Positions 1-11,067 of a stretch of DNA of 64,000 nt are shown in pieces; the stretch's first letter is position 1, and each line of letters starts with the position of its first letter. The DNA is from Breviolum minutum Mf 1.05b.01 (Eukaryota > Sar > Dinophyceae > Suessiales > Symbiodiniaceae): positions 22,502 through 86,501 of the forward strand of contig DF241187.1 of the NCBI GenBank assembly GCA_000507305.1, written 5' to 3'. Both the position numbers and the translations under genes were made by a program. Under the pieces are notes generated by a model. It had not been told where the DNA came from and searched no databases. It saw only the letters and a list, made by a program, of their open reading frames with translations.

Positions 1-86
1 CTACTAACAAGGTACACACTTTTAGTAGGAGGGTGCCCCATCCAGCTTGTGGCCCCTGTCGGCCTTGAAGGCTTTCGAGCATCCAG

Positions 87-224
87 TTGCTGGTGTCCAA
101 GCGTGCCAACGTGACCCGGGAGATGTTGAGGATGGCAGCACAAGCTCTGCCGCAGCAACAATGTTTAGAACCTCGGATGCTTGCGGCTCTTGCAGGAGGG
201 TTTTTGAGCGAAATGTCACCTTAG
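87..224 (+). CDS. Candidate internal or terminal exon, helical protein of unknown function
   Basis: After an acceptor-like CAG at 84-86 a frame stays open to TAG at 222-224. It reads QLLVSKRANVTREMLRMAAQ and then LPQQQCLEPRMLAALAGGF, with a strongly helical composition. The block is GC-richer than the following AT-rich DNA. The exon may end at a donor near 200 (GCAG then GAGGG, a GA donor) and not at the stop. The overlapping + and - frames are also open but less protein-like. It could belong to the ankyrin gene downstream; no domain is recognised. Confidence 0.5.
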   Translation: MLVSKRANVTREMLRMAAQALPQQQCLEPRMLAALAGGFLSEMSP

Positions 225-460
225 AATTATTGTATTAATACTATCTAATTATAATACCAGATGTATGTGTGGCATGTATGCATGTCGAAGTTTGTTTCGA
301 AGGTGTGCCCCTCCTTCGTGTTTTTGTTTTGAAAATGGATGAAACTTTTGTGATTTGAACAAAGAAAAAATCACCAAAAGCCTTGCATGTGTGGTTTGTT
401 TGGATGTCATTTTTGGGGGATCCTTTTTGTGAGGGGTGTTCGTTTATCGCCTCTTGTTGC

Positions 461-524
461 TTGCCGAAAACCCCCGAGAATGTGCTACGCTTGTTGGTGG
501 ACGCTTCCGCCGTGGACGTGGAAG
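461..524 (+). CDS. Candidate exon with ankyrin-like helix
   Basis: The frame reads KTPENVLRLLVDASAVDVEG. The stretch VLRLLVDASAVDVEG resembles the second helix and loop of an ankyrin repeat (LLL-GAxVxxxD). A GT donor (GAAG then gtgatg) follows at 525. The acceptor is unclear; CCCGAG at 473-478 is possible, which would start the exon at 479. It precedes the clearer ankyrin exons at 4.3 and 6.0 kb and probably belongs with them. Confidence 0.45.
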
Positions 525-632
525 GTGATGAAAAGGCGTGTCTTGGTGGCCATGGGAAGTGGAGCCATGATCTTGTTATGTCTAAAGAAAAGGGGTACTA
601 AAAAGCAAGAATCTGAGCGAAATACCATCTCA

Positions 633-700
633 ACATACTGTTGATGGAAGAAATCCGGCGAACTGCTAACCAGTTGAGAAATAGAAAACCCTTTGAATCC
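633..700. repeat. Partial copy of inverted-repeat element family A
   Basis: The left end ACATACTGTTGATGGAAG is identical to the terminal inverted repeat of the complete copy at 5390-5504. The interior (AACCAGTTGAG) is recognisable, but the right end has decayed. Confidence 0.6.
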
Positions 701-1829
701 CGGGATAAACACCATTAGATCAACTGGTGAACGCTGGATTTCTGAACCGTTTACCGTATTCCCGCAGCGTGGCCTTTTGGGATAAGCAACGATCAACTTC
801 AAGTCGATCATCTCGGATAGCAGCTGAAACAAGAAGATTCCCATATTGCAATATGTTTGGGTTATCTATCAGCATAGGAAAAAATGGAAAAACGCTGGGT
901 GTGAAGATGGAATTCCTACTGGAAAGGTCCCGGATTTCCATTGCGTTCCATTGCTATGTCAGATTATCGGAGTGTAATGATCATTCTGGGCATGCATTAG
1001 ACATCCGCAAATCCAGGACAATCCAGCACCTATGAACTGAGAATGTACATGGCTCTCTCTCTCTCAAGGTTTCAGTTGATGCTGGTGAAACTTTGTCGTT
1101 TTTTGTTGCTTTAATCATTTCCTGTCCCATGGCAGGAAGGGAACCCTCAGCAGGAACGAAAGTTACCCTAGTATATACATCCGTTTTTGTTTGGTTGTGT
1201 TTGTGTTTTGCTTTGTCTCGGAGGTATTTCCAATGAGATGATGATCTAGACACCAATACGATTCGACTTCCCCACAAAGTAGGTATACTCTCCTAATAGA
1301 CCCATGAATGCAGGCATTCCTGTGTGAGATGTCTAATTTGTTTCTTAGCCACCAAAAGCTTCATGAGAAGTCATCATGAAACAACCAACTCTTCTCCGTA
1401 ACTTAAATAGACAAAGGTTGGGTAGCTGGCCTGGAGGACGGCAGGTCACAATGTATAGAAAGATACCACCATAGCACCAACAATACTCCATGACATTCCA
1501 AGCACCATCATTCAACTGTTTTTCCAAGAACACGCATAATTTTAAGGTATTTAATTGCTTGTACTCAGCAATTCTTGAGGACTATTCCTTTCATAGTCTT
1601 TGACTTTCAGGCTTAGTATGGGTTAGAGACCCCCCCTCCCCCCGCAAAAAAAAGGTGTGATGTCTTTTTCTACCTGGACCTTCTCAAAGGGTGCCAAATG
1701 GATCCAAATGGTTCAGTTACAGGGTGTCAATTCATCATTCTTGTTAGGGTTTCATTGGCAAGCCCCTATAGTAACTTTAACACCTGGCACACCTTCCAGC
1801 AGTTTCCTTCCACCAAACTTTCCCCCCAG

Positions 1830-2015
1830 GTGGCAACCCTTCGTTTTCCCGGGTTAACCTCCGATGTTCCTCCGAGGTTTTTGCAACGCCTCCTCGAAGG
1901 GGAAGGGTCACGGGAATTCCGACGACCCGACCCTTCTTGCCGTGACCCAGGGACGGCTGAGAGGTCACAGCATGACATGTTTCTTGGCAAACGGGCCTGG
2001 TTGGGTGGAAGTTAA
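1830..2015 (+). CDS. Candidate exon (possibly terminal), unknown charged protein
   Basis: A polypyrimidine-CAG acceptor (tccccccag, 1821-1829) is followed by 61 codons ending in TAA at 2013-2015. The frame begins VATLRFPGLTSDVPPRFLQR and continues LLEGEGSREFRRPDPS. GC content is clearly above the flanks. Possible internal donors exist (GAGAG then gtcaca near 1964), so the exon may end before the stop. No family recognised; the charged, Pro/Arg-rich composition suggests a linker. Confidence 0.6.
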   Translation: MATLRFPGLTSDVPPRFLQRLLEGEGSREFRRPDPSCRDPGTAERSQHDMFLGKRAWLGGS

Positions 2016-2692
2016 GAGGTGAAACTTTCAGCAGGAATTTTGGGTGGTTACATAGTTTTTGAGCCCAAGAACCCCAACAAAATCATTGGAATTTGATGGA
2101 ATTTTCGGGGGAAGGAACACAACGGCTCCTTCCATCTGGCACCTTTTTTTGTTAACTAAATATATGCGGCTACTCGGTTATCTAGGGTATTACCAGGTTT
2201 GTAATTCTGTAGGTCGTAGTTTACCACAATATGAGTCATATGAGGATGAGTTCATTTTCAAGCGCACTTCCACACAATCAGGAGTTCATCTTGAAAGATT
2301 CCATCTGGTCAAATTATAGCGACCTAAAACACGAGTTTTCACCCGAAATGATGGTGGTTTAGTAATTGAAATTTTCTTTTTTCAGAAAAAAAACTAGATT
2401 GGTGAAATATCTGGGGCACGTTTCACGTCGAGTTGGATTCGAGCGCATGAGAGGTGAAATATTATTCCATTTGGCCAGACTCCATGGTTATTGGCATCGT
2501 CCACCTGACAGAAATTCCCAAGGCTTTTTGCTACTGACACCGCATCGTTGGACGCTGATGCTGATGGAAACACATCATTGCATCGTTGCGCCTCAGCCTT
2601 GAACCGCCGCAATTAATCGTGAGCGATCCAATGATCCAGGTGTCAATTTGGGAGAAATCTAGGGATGTTTACCTTGGATATGATAGCCTAAT

Positions 2693-2797
2693 GATACGGT
2701 TGATGGCAGAAATCCCAAACAACCAGTTGAGGTTGGTAGTTTATCCCATTATTTACGAGGTTTTATACATCCCAGGTGGTGCAGGAGTTTTTCCATC
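2693..2797. repeat. Inverted-repeat element family A, diverged copy
   Basis: Left end GATACGGTTGATGGCAGAAA, interior AACAACCAGTTGAGGTTGG and TTTATACATCCCAGGTGG, right end GTTTTTCCATC. It has the same order of blocks as the complete copy at 5390-5504. Confidence 0.65.
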
Positions 2798-3219
2798 TCA
2801 TGTTCTGAATCATATACCGCTATAGCCTATAGCTATTGGATTTTGTTCCAGCTTGTAGCCATTTGTTTCAGGGCTACATGTGCTATGTTTTTTTTGCCTC
2901 TCTACAGGGACAAACTGGTGTTGATACTGCAAGAAGCATGTTTGATGTAGTGGCACTATGTACATATTTTTTTATTGCACATCTTTCAGTAGAAAAATGA
3001 ACTTCTTCCTTTCAAATCCCATTGGCCTTTTTTCGCAAAGCTGGAAAAAAGCCTCCAAAGACACCGGAACCATTGGGACCATAGTCGGAGTTGGTGAAAC
3101 GATGCCATTGGACAATTTGGCCCCACGAATCATAAGTGGACATAAGTGGTGGCTGCTTTTTTTGATGACAAGCAGCCGGGCAGTTTATCATTTAAGAAAC
3201 CCCTGCTTCAAAGGGCTAC

Positions 3220-3286
3220 TACCCTCTCCGAAACTAACATAGCGCCTGAAAATTCGAGGGCTGGACTCTCAGTTTCAGGGAGGGTC
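3220..3286. repeat. Inverted-repeat element family C, short copy
   Basis: ACCCTCTCCGAAACTAACAT at the left faces AGTTTCAGGGAGGGT at the right, an imperfect terminal inverted repeat shared with copies at 15609, 28100 and 31119. Confidence 0.65.
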
Positions 3287-3922
3287 ACCCACCATCACGT
3301 GAGATCAACATCGTGGGATCAACGTTCGCTGGTTCCCATGGAGCAACTCTGAAGTCTGACCAAGTATAGGGACCTCGGTAAAATTCTCCATTTATGAAGA
3401 TGCACCTCCTATTGAAAAGAAATATCTTGTATTTCATGTGCGATGTTAGTTCACCAAAGGGAAGATCTGCAGTAGCAAACTGGGTCTCAGATTTTTTCCA
3501 AAAGTGCTAACTCTTCAAGGGTTGGTCGCATTGTTGTTTCTGCACGTGTCCCACATGGGCACTGGTTCCTGAGTAGTGAGTAGTGATCCCTTTGCACTAT
3601 ATATAGTATATGATCTAAGGCACGTGAACCTAGGAGTACCCCACATGACTTGATATGCTGCGATGCGATATGATGTGACATGATTTCATGTGCTATGATG
3701 TCATAAGACTCGATGGTACATTGTCCCCAGTGCTAAACAGTACTGTACCCCTTATAGCATCTATATATATATATATACATGTACAAGGTAAGGTAAAATA
3801 TCCTTCCTACGTATCAGTCATCACTATGTCATCACTGTATCAAATAATCCTTAGCAAAACTCCTAGCACAACTTACAGTTTCCTACTTGTTTGGTGAGGT
3901 TTGCTAGCTCCACCTCATGCAG

Positions 3923-3984
3923 ATGCCAAGACAGAGCTCAACGAAGTCGTGAAGGTTGGAGATGAGGAGAAGCAGATGACATAA
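3923..3984 (+). CDS. Candidate short exon, acidic helix
   Basis: After CATGCAG (ending 3922) the frame reads (D)AKTELNEVVKVGDEEKQMT followed by TAA at 3982-3984. A GT donor is available inside (GTGAAG then gttgg at 3953), which would leave only AKTELNEVVK. It lies between ankyrin-like exons on the same strand. No domain is recognisable in so short a block. Confidence 0.45.
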
Positions 3985-4323
3985 ATGGAAACAGCTGACC
4001 AACCACCTTATTCTACCATTATAGATATTATTGTTATGTTAGCAATGTATATGCTTCAGTCAACGTTCAAGTTGATAGTTGAGACAAGTTGACAGAAATC
4101 AGCTGCAAATTAGGTAATTACCAACAAGTTGTATCAAGTTATAGTTATACCCATACGTCATCAGTTATTTAAAAAGTGATCATTCTCAGTCTACACTTTG
4201 GTAAGCTAACATAGCTGGCTGGAAAACGGACCCCGGATTTTGTCAGATGAATTTTCCTAGCCATCGCTATGTGATCGTTTACCAAAGGAGGGTAGATGGT
4301 TCTCTATCCAAGGCATTCCACTG

Positions 4324-4464
4324 ATGACCATCCCATCATCAATCACCAACTTTGAGGTGCTGCTGTTGCAACGTGCGGTTCCCAACGCGCGCAACCTAAG
4401 GGGCGAGACCCCGTTGCTGCTGGCCGTACGGCGACCAGATGGGCTTAAGACCCTGAGGCAATAG
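4324..4464 (+). CDS. Ankyrin-repeat exon
   Basis: The frame contains NARNLRGETPLLLAVRRPDG, matching the ankyrin consensus (N-x-x-G-x-TPLhhAv) followed by the start of the next helix. As an exon it could begin after TTTGAG at 4356 (VLLLQRAVPNARN) and end near CTTAAG. The same frame also has an ATG at 4324 and a TAG at 4462, so it is formally a complete 46-codon ORF, but an isolated single repeat is unlikely to be a whole gene. Ankyrin repeats usually mediate protein binding; the partner cannot be inferred. The next ankyrin exon is at 5977. Confidence 0.7.
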   Translation: MTIPSSITNFEVLLLQRAVPNARNLRGETPLLLAVRRPDGLKTLRQ

Positions 4465-5389
4465 ATCCTGCAGATTCATGCGATCTCTTGTTGGATCCAA
4501 TGATATATGTCAACTTAACCTTGCGCAAGTTGCAGGCAAGGTTTTCAGTATAGGATGAATATAGCATGTACATATTCATATTAGGTTTCTCCTGTCTTGC
4601 CTATATGTATATATTATATGTATAGGTCTTGTTGATGTAGGCCAGTTTGGGGGTGTTGGAAGATGAGTTTCTTTTGGGAGGGGTTTCCAGGGTCAATCAT
4701 TGCTGGAGGAGATTTTTCAGTGGAAAGGTGCTTGAAATGCGCCGCAGGTTGTTCATGAATCTCATGTCCAGTAAGGATATCTTACACCTTAAAGCTACTG
4801 TACCTTGCTGTGAAAGATGCATCTTTTTTGACTGGGGCACGCGTATAACGATAGTAGATGTTCTGGTACGTTGCCATGTTTGTTTACCAGAGCCACCAAG
4901 TGTGCGTTTGTAAGTATACATTGACGAAACACGGACTGCAAATTTACAGTTATATAAGTCAGATGTATCACCTTTGCAAGTCATGAGATCTGATTCTAAG
5001 TGCCTTTATTGGCACGGGCATTTTAGGTGACGGATCTTTCTCCGATTAACCGCACTTTGATCCGCGAATCAATCAATCCAGGCAATTGATGAAAGCCAAT
5101 GCTGACAGCAATTTGGGTGATCATCAGGACGTCAAAGGTTTTTTCAACGTGGTGTGTCATGCATAAACATGGTATTATCGCTCACTACCAACCATATATA
5201 ATCCATAAATTAAAGGTGATCTGTAGTGAAGGTTCATTATTCACCTTGACCACCCCTGTTTGTATGACTGGGAAAACACCAGAGTCATACTGTGGAGTAC
5301 ACCAGTTATGCTTGATAGAGTGCAAAGGGCAAGGATTTTGCAAGGGATGGAATGAAACATGCAGGTATCTAGTATGTATTAAGTATGTA
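4465..5389. other. Intronic or intergenic stretch
   Basis: AT-rich, with TA-rich runs near 4600. The ORFs at 4647-4913 and 5099-5401 lack exon-like composition, and nothing here is supported as a gene. It is probably the intron between two ankyrin exons. Confidence 0.4.
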
Positions 5390-5504
5390 ACATACTGTTG
5401 ATGGAAGAAATCCTGCACCAGTTTGATAGGTAGTTTATCCCGAAATGTGCAGGGTTTTATACGTCTCAGGTGGTTGTTTGGGATTTCTTCCATCAACAGT
5501 ATGT
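5390..5504. repeat. Inverted-repeat element family A, complete copy (115 bp)
   Basis: The first 24 and last 24 bases are perfect inverted repeats (left end ACATACTGTTGATGGAAG). The interior has the family blocks TAGTTTATCCC, GGGTTTTATAC and CAGGTGGTTGTTTGGG. No coding capacity: the structure of a miniature inverted-repeat transposon. Confidence 0.85.
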
Positions 5505-5846
5505 AGATAGAAAGGTTTGTCATCCCTTGGACTGGCATTGACTCATTCGCTGACTTACACATGATCCATGGTGTGGCACCTGAGCAACAGAAAACAAAAA
5601 TCCTGGTTGACGTGTTTGTGGTTTTGTAGGGATGATGGCAAAGTACCGGGGGGTACATAGAGAATATCGGCATCAATTGGTTCTTCCGAGATCCCTTGTA
5701 ATTTCACTAGGTGTTTCATAAGAACATTGATGGTTCAGGAATCCAGGCCAGTGCAGCTTGGTCGTTTTTTAATCATTAACTCGGTGGTGAACGTCACTAA
5801 CAGGATCACGTCTCTGCAGGTGTTCTCGTTGTAGTGACCCACCTGG

Positions 5847-5954
5847 TACCCCCTGGAAGGTTAACATGGAACCTACGGGATCACCCATTTAGAAAGGAAA
5901 ACGATCTGAACCAAACCTCCATGAGTTTGTTCCATGTTAATCTTCAGGGGTGTA
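5847..5954. repeat. Inverted-repeat element family E
   Basis: TACCCCCTGGAAGGTTAACA at the left faces TTCCATGTTAATCTTCAGGG then GTGTA at the right. A second copy, in the opposite internal orientation, is at 62267-62370. This copy ends about 20 bp before the acceptor of the ankyrin exon at 5977. Confidence 0.7.
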
Positions 5955-5976
5955 ATATACCGACTCCCAGCTGCAG

Positions 5977-6125
5977 GACACCACACCATTGATCGAAGCT
6001 GTACGTTTGGGAGATGCTGAAGTCTGTCGTGTGTTGCTGGATCGTGGTGCCGATGCCGTTGGTTTACGTGGTGGAGAGGGGCTCAATGCGGTCGAACTGG
6101 CATGGTGCCATTGGCAAGCAACAAA
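5977..6125 (+). CDS. Ankyrin-repeat exon with GC donor
   Basis: Acceptor CTGCAG ends at 5976. The frame reads DTTPLIEAVRLGDAEVCRVL, then LDRGADAVGLRGGEGLNAVE and LAWCHW. TPLIEAVRLGDAEVCRVLLDRGAD is a near-consensus ankyrin repeat, and a second repeat starts at GLNAVELAW. The exon most likely ends at 6125, where GCAAGT, an extended GC-type donor, follows. With the 4324 exon this supports a cytosolic or nuclear ankyrin-repeat protein. Confidence 0.85.
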
Positions 6126-7581
6126 GCAAGTTGGGATGAGAAACACCCGTCATCAAGTGGGGTTTTCAGTAGCAACCTCAAGTGAATCGATCCATTTTGT
6201 CAGCATGAAAGGCTTTGATTGTTTATGTTTTGTTGTTGATGGTTTGGTTGGTAAGTTGACTTGAAATGTTTGTATGTTTTATCCCTTCTTATCCTAGAGG
6301 AGAGAGAGAGAGAGAGAGAAGAAAAAAAAAGATCCCAGATGGGTCAATATTCCCAACTGTTTGAGAGGTATTTTCTATACCCCAACTGTTTGACCTTGTT
6401 TGGTGGTAGTTTTGCATAGTTTGCAAGCCTGGCAGTATCTAAAGCAGCTCTGTTTCGAAAGGCAAGATGGAAACATGAACCCATCATGGGTAAGGGGTCT
6501 CATGTACAGCACCCTGGGACTTGACAATTGTTTTCCAATATGACCAATTCGACAGTAATTTACCTTGTGTCCGGTGATTTGGGAGCTTATTTCTCCAAGA
6601 TTTCTTCGTTTCTTTCCCTGCACATGTGGTTGTCTTTGTTTGGAATAACCGTCTTGGTGCGGCAATCCAACAGATGCAAATTGCCCCGAAACCTGTCATA
6701 GAGCCATAGAACTTGAAAAACAAGTTTCCTGGAAAAGGAGTTGAACCAAACTTGAAAAGTTCATCATGGCTTCAAGTTCCAACATCTTTCTGTCATTACT
6801 GTAGCTTTTCTGGGGTTTACTATATATGTTTACAATAAATGTTTTTATTTTACATATATTTTACAAGTTGCTTGAATTAAAGATCTCCACGCAGCACCTC
6901 CAAGTCCTCAAGGCAATCAGGTGATTTGAAGCTGCAAGAGGTCTTTGAAAGCCAAGGATTAAAGCCACAGGCCATGGACATATGGAACGCCATTTAAGAC
7001 AACAAAAAACCACTGGGAAAACTGTAGGTTAATTTGGAAGGGGTTGGGGTTGGGCCAGTTGTGGTTTACAGAAAATGCTGTTTGGTCTCTAGATGGTGTT
7101 CTGGCCGTCATTTTTCACACGGCTTGGCAGTTTGGTGCTCTGGGTGATTTGAACTTCTCAATGTGATAGCTGGAATGTTTATCCGCTAGGGGGGATGACA
7201 ACTTATGGTAAGCGGCCAGTAATATCATAATGATTTATAGATGGTATATAATCATCTATGATATATAATCTATGCTTGTATCTTCTTGCGAAATGACATG
7301 TGTGTACATATTTGTGTATGTGTTTTTGATTTATGTAAATATATATATATACATATATGTGTGTGTGTGCATATCTGCCTCGCACACACATTTCTACGCG
7401 GTCCACATGCTGACAGTTCTTTCAGAGTGGTTCATTACACCCAAAACTGGAATACACTCCTGCCCAATTTGCAAGCATGCTTCCCTCACAAAAAGAAAAA
7501 CAGAAGGCAGAAAACCATCACCTTTTCCTCCCCACACCAAGCCATCTCAACCAACCGGATCGCCAAATTCTTCGGTGGCAG
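6126..7581. other. Long non-coding stretch with simple repeats
   Basis: Contains an (AG)n run near 6298-6320 and alternating TA/TG microsatellites near 7310-7375. No exon-like block that I can support. It may hold the end of the ankyrin gene and the start of the next. Confidence 0.45.
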
Positions 7582-7677
7582 GCCACCGACTTCAATGGAA
7601 CCGATTCGGGTCCCAGCGCCGACACGGTGACGTTGACCTTGCGCCATGCCTCGACGTTGTTGGAGAGAAAGATTCAA
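7582..7677 (+). CDS. Candidate exon, unknown protein
   Basis: Acceptor GGTGGCAG ends at 7581. It runs 32 codons in phase 0, ATDFNGTDSGPSADTVTLTL then RHASTLLERKIQ, followed by a GT donor (CAA then gtctca at 7678). GC-rich relative to its flanks. The antisense frame is also open, but the + frame has the splice context and matches the orientation of its neighbours. Confidence 0.6.
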
Positions 7678-7752
7678 GTCTCAGCATCTTGGCATCCCAG
7701 TCAAGCCTCTATTTTTGTATGTGAGGAGTCCTTTCATCCAAGAAACATAGGG

Positions 7753-7853
7753 CTAGGTGGTCGCTTCAAATATTTTGGATTTTCATCCCTGTTTGGGGAA
7801 CTGATCCAATTTGACTCAGATTTTTCAGATGGGTTGAAACCGCCGCCACGTAG
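7753..7853. repeat. Inverted-repeat element family B, diverged copy
   Basis: CTAGGTGGTCGCTTCAAAT at the left; GGGTTGAAACCGCCGCCACG then TAG at the right. The central blocks TTTTCATCCCTGTTTGGGGA and GATCCAATTTGACT are shared with copies near 20.1, 23.4, 24.2, 25.2, 26.9, 54.4, 59.2, 59.3 and 60.1 kb. Confidence 0.75.
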
Positions 7854-8715
7854 AACGGTGTTCTTCATCGCAGATTTTGGACACAAAAAATGACATAAAA
7901 AGTGGGTCAGGCAAACGATCAGAATATTTCAACTGGCCCAACTGGGAAAGATGGGCCAAAAGGAGAAAGTGTAAAGAGGACTTCTCACATTCAATTGGGG
8001 TAAGGGACAGTGTGTCATATCTGGGGCCCTTGACGAGCTCATTTGATTCATGGTTTAAGGAAGGGCTCTGCATCAGAGACATCAAGAAGATCTTGGTGAG
8101 GTGTGTTGAAACATTGGCGAAACGGCGAGTTTCATGTTTTTTTTTTAAATTTGAAGCTGGAAAAGTGACGCAGTTACCAGTAATGATGGAGATGATCTAG
8201 CCAGCTTTGTGAAATTGCCTTAAGGGCATATGATTATTGGCAGGTAAAGGGCCCCCAGTAAACTGTATAATAAATACCGTCTTACTGAGGAAATATGTAA
8301 CCTACTGTATCACTGACTGAAGATCATCTCAGCCGCCGGTTAATTCCTGGTTAAGGTTGTTGCTTTCTTTTTTTTAGAAACTTTTCATGCGCTTTTGCTA
8401 GGATAGACCTCAAAAACCAGCCGGTCAACAGTAAAGTCAGGGTGAGTTTTCCAGATGACTTCACCAGACAGTTTTTGAAATCAGTTTCTGACTCTTGAAG
8501 GGTACAAGTCCCACACATCCACAATTTGCCACGATGATTATGATTGCATCTTAAGATCTTGAATTTTGAACGTGGAAACTGCAGCACTTCTTGGTGAAGG
8601 CCGATCTCCTGATGTTTAGTGCCTTTTTACACAGTATCTTTTTACCAATAAGTTGTTTCCTATGGGAATGAAGCCTTCCGGAATGATCAAGAAAAGTATC
8701 TTTACCTTGGACCAN

Positions 8716-8746
8716 TCATCATCCTCATCATCCTCATCATCATCAA
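8716..8746. repeat. TCATCA/TCC simple repeat
   Basis: Run of TCATCATCC-type units immediately after an ambiguous base at 8715, which suggests an assembly uncertainty in this microsatellite. Confidence 0.7.
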
Positions 8747-8797
8747 TGACAATCTCATGTTTGTCATCATGTTTGTCATCTTTTCACCGGATGCCAG

Positions 8798-8950
8798 GCT
8801 CACCAAACGTGGCTCCTGGCGTCGTGTGGCACTCCTCTGTCCCAGCACCGGCCGTCCGCAGCGGGACGGCGATGTGCTGGGAAGTCGGCGACAGCTCTTG
8901 GTGGCAGATGCCAAAACCGTGCCAGAGGAAGAACCACCTGAAGAGGAGCT
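8798..8950 (+). CDS. Candidate exon, unknown protein with acidic tail
   Basis: Acceptor ATGCCAG ends at 8797. The frame reads (R)LTKRGSWRRVALLCPSTGRP, then DGDVLGSRRQLLVADAKTVP and EEEPPEEEL. This is the most GC-rich block for several kb and remains open throughout. The end is set where composition drops (a GA donor after GAAGAG is possible). It lies just upstream of the first SAP-like exon and probably belongs to the same gene. Confidence 0.65.
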
Positions 8951-9459
8951 TATATGGAAAAAAATGGAACATAAAGAACATATAGAGAAGTATATTGATG
9001 TTCATCTCAGAACTTAAAATCATTGAAAGCACACAGCATATCAAAAGAAAAATTATGGTGATAAGATCTTTTAGAAAAAAGAGCTCAAGCCTCCTAAAGT
9101 TGGGTGTTTCAGTTTTATAGTTGTTGTGTGATGTCTTCGTGATGTCTTTTTTACGATACGGATTTCGTTTGGTGGAGTTTTTGTTCAGATTGGATGAAGA
9201 TGATGAAGCTTCGTAACGACTTCACCCTTTAGCCCAGTAGATGCCTTTCTTGGTATCAGTTTGGTGCAACGATTGTAACGTGTCAGTGTGGCTTAGATCA
9301 TGTTAGAGCTACTTGGACCAGATTTCGGAGGGGCTGGCTTTTTGAAATTTCTAGAAAAAAAACACTGACCACCTAGCTGCTGGTGTTGCTCGTTATTCAG
9401 TGAAGAAAAGCAACAACCTTATGGAGGCAGACACGAAGGGTTTTCCACTATGACAGCAG

Positions 9460-9548
9460 GAGCAATGGCTACATTGGAGCCTAGAAGAGCTTCAAGCCGA
9501 AGTTCAACGACGTGGACTGTCGCTAGGATCCAAATTTAGTGCAATAAG
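9460..9548 (+). CDS. SAP-like motif exon (first half)
   Basis: After GACAGCAG the frame reads EQWLHWSLEELQAEVQRRGL then SLGSKFSAIR. It fits the SAP consensus (h-x-x-L-x-x-E-L-x-x-R-G-L-x-x-x-G), a helix-extended-helix motif often linked to DNA or chromatin binding. Either a GT donor at 9549 or a GC donor at 9541 (AGT then GCAATA) is possible. With the GC donor the exon joins in phase 0 to the one at 9900, supplying the second helix. Confidence 0.6.
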
Positions 9549-9899
9549 GTGACTCAGTGCCGCCCCTGCAGCTTGCCAACAAACAGGGCAATCTCTGGAA
9601 GATCGCCAAAATCATGTACAAAATAGGGTTGCTACCACGAGTAAGCGACATTTCCTGCCTACTTGAATGATGAGAGTGCTGTAGTGGATGCCCAATTCAG
9701 AGAATATCATGTCAGCCTAGGCTAATACCATCCCAAAATACAAGCTTCGATTGTTAGTTCAGTTTCTGATTGGATGTAAATCTTGGGGGTTGCCAACACC
9801 GTGTAACCGTGGGTAAATTATATAAGCGCTATTCATTCATTTTTATGAAGGGAACCCTATTAACCTTCACCATGCGCGCAAGTGAGGCAACTGTGCCAG

Positions 9900-9935
9900 G
9901 CATCTCGTGAAACGTTGCTCCTATGCCTACAGCAG
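9900..9935 (+). CDS. Short exon, likely second helix of the SAP-like motif
   Basis: CTGTGCCAG precedes 12 codons ASRETLLLCLQQ, followed by GT (gtcgga). The leucine spacing matches the second SAP helix, and the phase fits the GC donor at 9541. It is very short, so it relies on this pairing. Confidence 0.45.
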
Positions 9936-10708
9936 GTCGGAACTATAGCAATGTGAACCAAAAAAGAGGATTTTGTTGGTGAATTTCCTTAAAAAGGTCA
10001 GATGACCCCACAAAAAATCACCCTAAACGAGGCAGTGAATGTTGTTTTTTTCTAAATGTGGCTGACATTTCAGCTGAAGATGAAGTATAGAATAGCATAA
10101 TTCACCAAGGATGATCCTTGATGACGGACCTTTTTGGACTTGAGGGTGATGGGGCGGATTTCATGGTAACCACGGTAACAGACTGACTGAAGTCACCTAA
10201 ACGGAAGTGAGATATGCAAAGGAGCATAAAAAACACCCTGCGAGTTTTTCGGAGGATTCGTTCAGATGAGACTTGTCCTTCCAGTTGGGAGAGTTCAGTC
10301 AAAAAGGTGTTCAACATGACTATGGCCTTCCCGAGGCTACCAACTTCATCTTTGTGTTGAAAGATGATTTTTGATGCATTTTCTTTTTGGGAAGGTTTCG
10401 CTTCAGAATAGAATCATTGCACCGACGCTTTTTTGTCATTTTTGATGTCCGGGAGTCCCGTAGATATTACTGAACCCCCAAGTGACTAAACCAACCGGGA
10501 AACCCACCAAAAAAGTAGTACAACCCATCCATGATTTTTGTTTCCAGGGACCAGGATGATTCAATAAAATCCAAGGAGTTTTGGGTTTGTCACTGTTTGT
10601 TTGGTTTAGATCTGAAGTGAGAACTGAGAACCACAAAAATCCCATCATTGACAAATTATGACCTGGACGCATCCCTCAGCAAATTAATCAACCTCCAAAC
10701 AATTGCAG

Positions 10709-10758
10709 GGTTTGTTGCTTGTCTTACATCCAAGGACTCCCACCATCTTTCTTACCAG
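10709..10758 (+). CDS. Candidate short exon with canonical splice sites
   Basis: AATTGCAG ends at 10708 and CAG then gtataa follows at 10759. Two frames are open: FVACLTSKDSHHLSYQ, ending in phase 0, and GLLLVLHPRTPTIFLT. I prefer the first. Supported mainly by splice context. Confidence 0.4.
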
Positions 10759-10944
10759 GTATAATATATATATATATCGCAATGCATTGGCTAGATTTTT
10801 GGGGGGTTATACCCCCCCAACGTTGAAATCCCAAACTTAAGATACAAAAACAACCGCAGAGCTTGGCGTTTCGCGACACGTTAGCTGTTAGCTTTCGGGA
10901 TAGTCAATCAGTGGGGATCCCCTCTCGGACCCCCATCCTGCCAG

Positions 10945-11067
10945 GTCAAAGCCTGGGACACCTCCAATTCCGCCTCCGAGTTGCGTAGCGAAGCGCTCAA
11001 GCGGAGTTTGCCGGAGAGCTGCGAACGCTTCGAGTTGCTGCAGATGTCACCGGAAGAGCAGCAATGA
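10945..11067 (+). CDS. Candidate exon, charged helical segment
   Basis: CTGCCAG ends at 10944. The frame reads VKAWDTSNSASELRSEALKR then SLPESCERFELLQMSPEEQQ and TGA at 11065-11067. It is very coding-like and GC-rich. The exon could instead end at a GC donor (AGCA then GCAATG) just before the stop. Same strand and spacing as the SAP-like exons. Confidence 0.6.
   Translation, partial: VKAWDTSNSASELRSEALKRSLPESCERFELLQMSPEEQQ

Larger units (their letters stand above)
2016..3922. other. AT-rich non-coding stretch with two short inverted-repeat elements
   Basis: No exon here that I can support. It holds a family A element (2693-2797), a family C element (3220-3286) and a TA microsatellite near 3761-3778. 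The ORF at 2366-2602 and the antisense ORF at 2394-2612 overlap each other and have no convincing splice context. Confidence 0.5.

Noticed and set aside
4647-4984. Overlapping + and antisense ORFs of ~90 codons
   Set aside because: AT-rich, without exon-like composition or splice signals.
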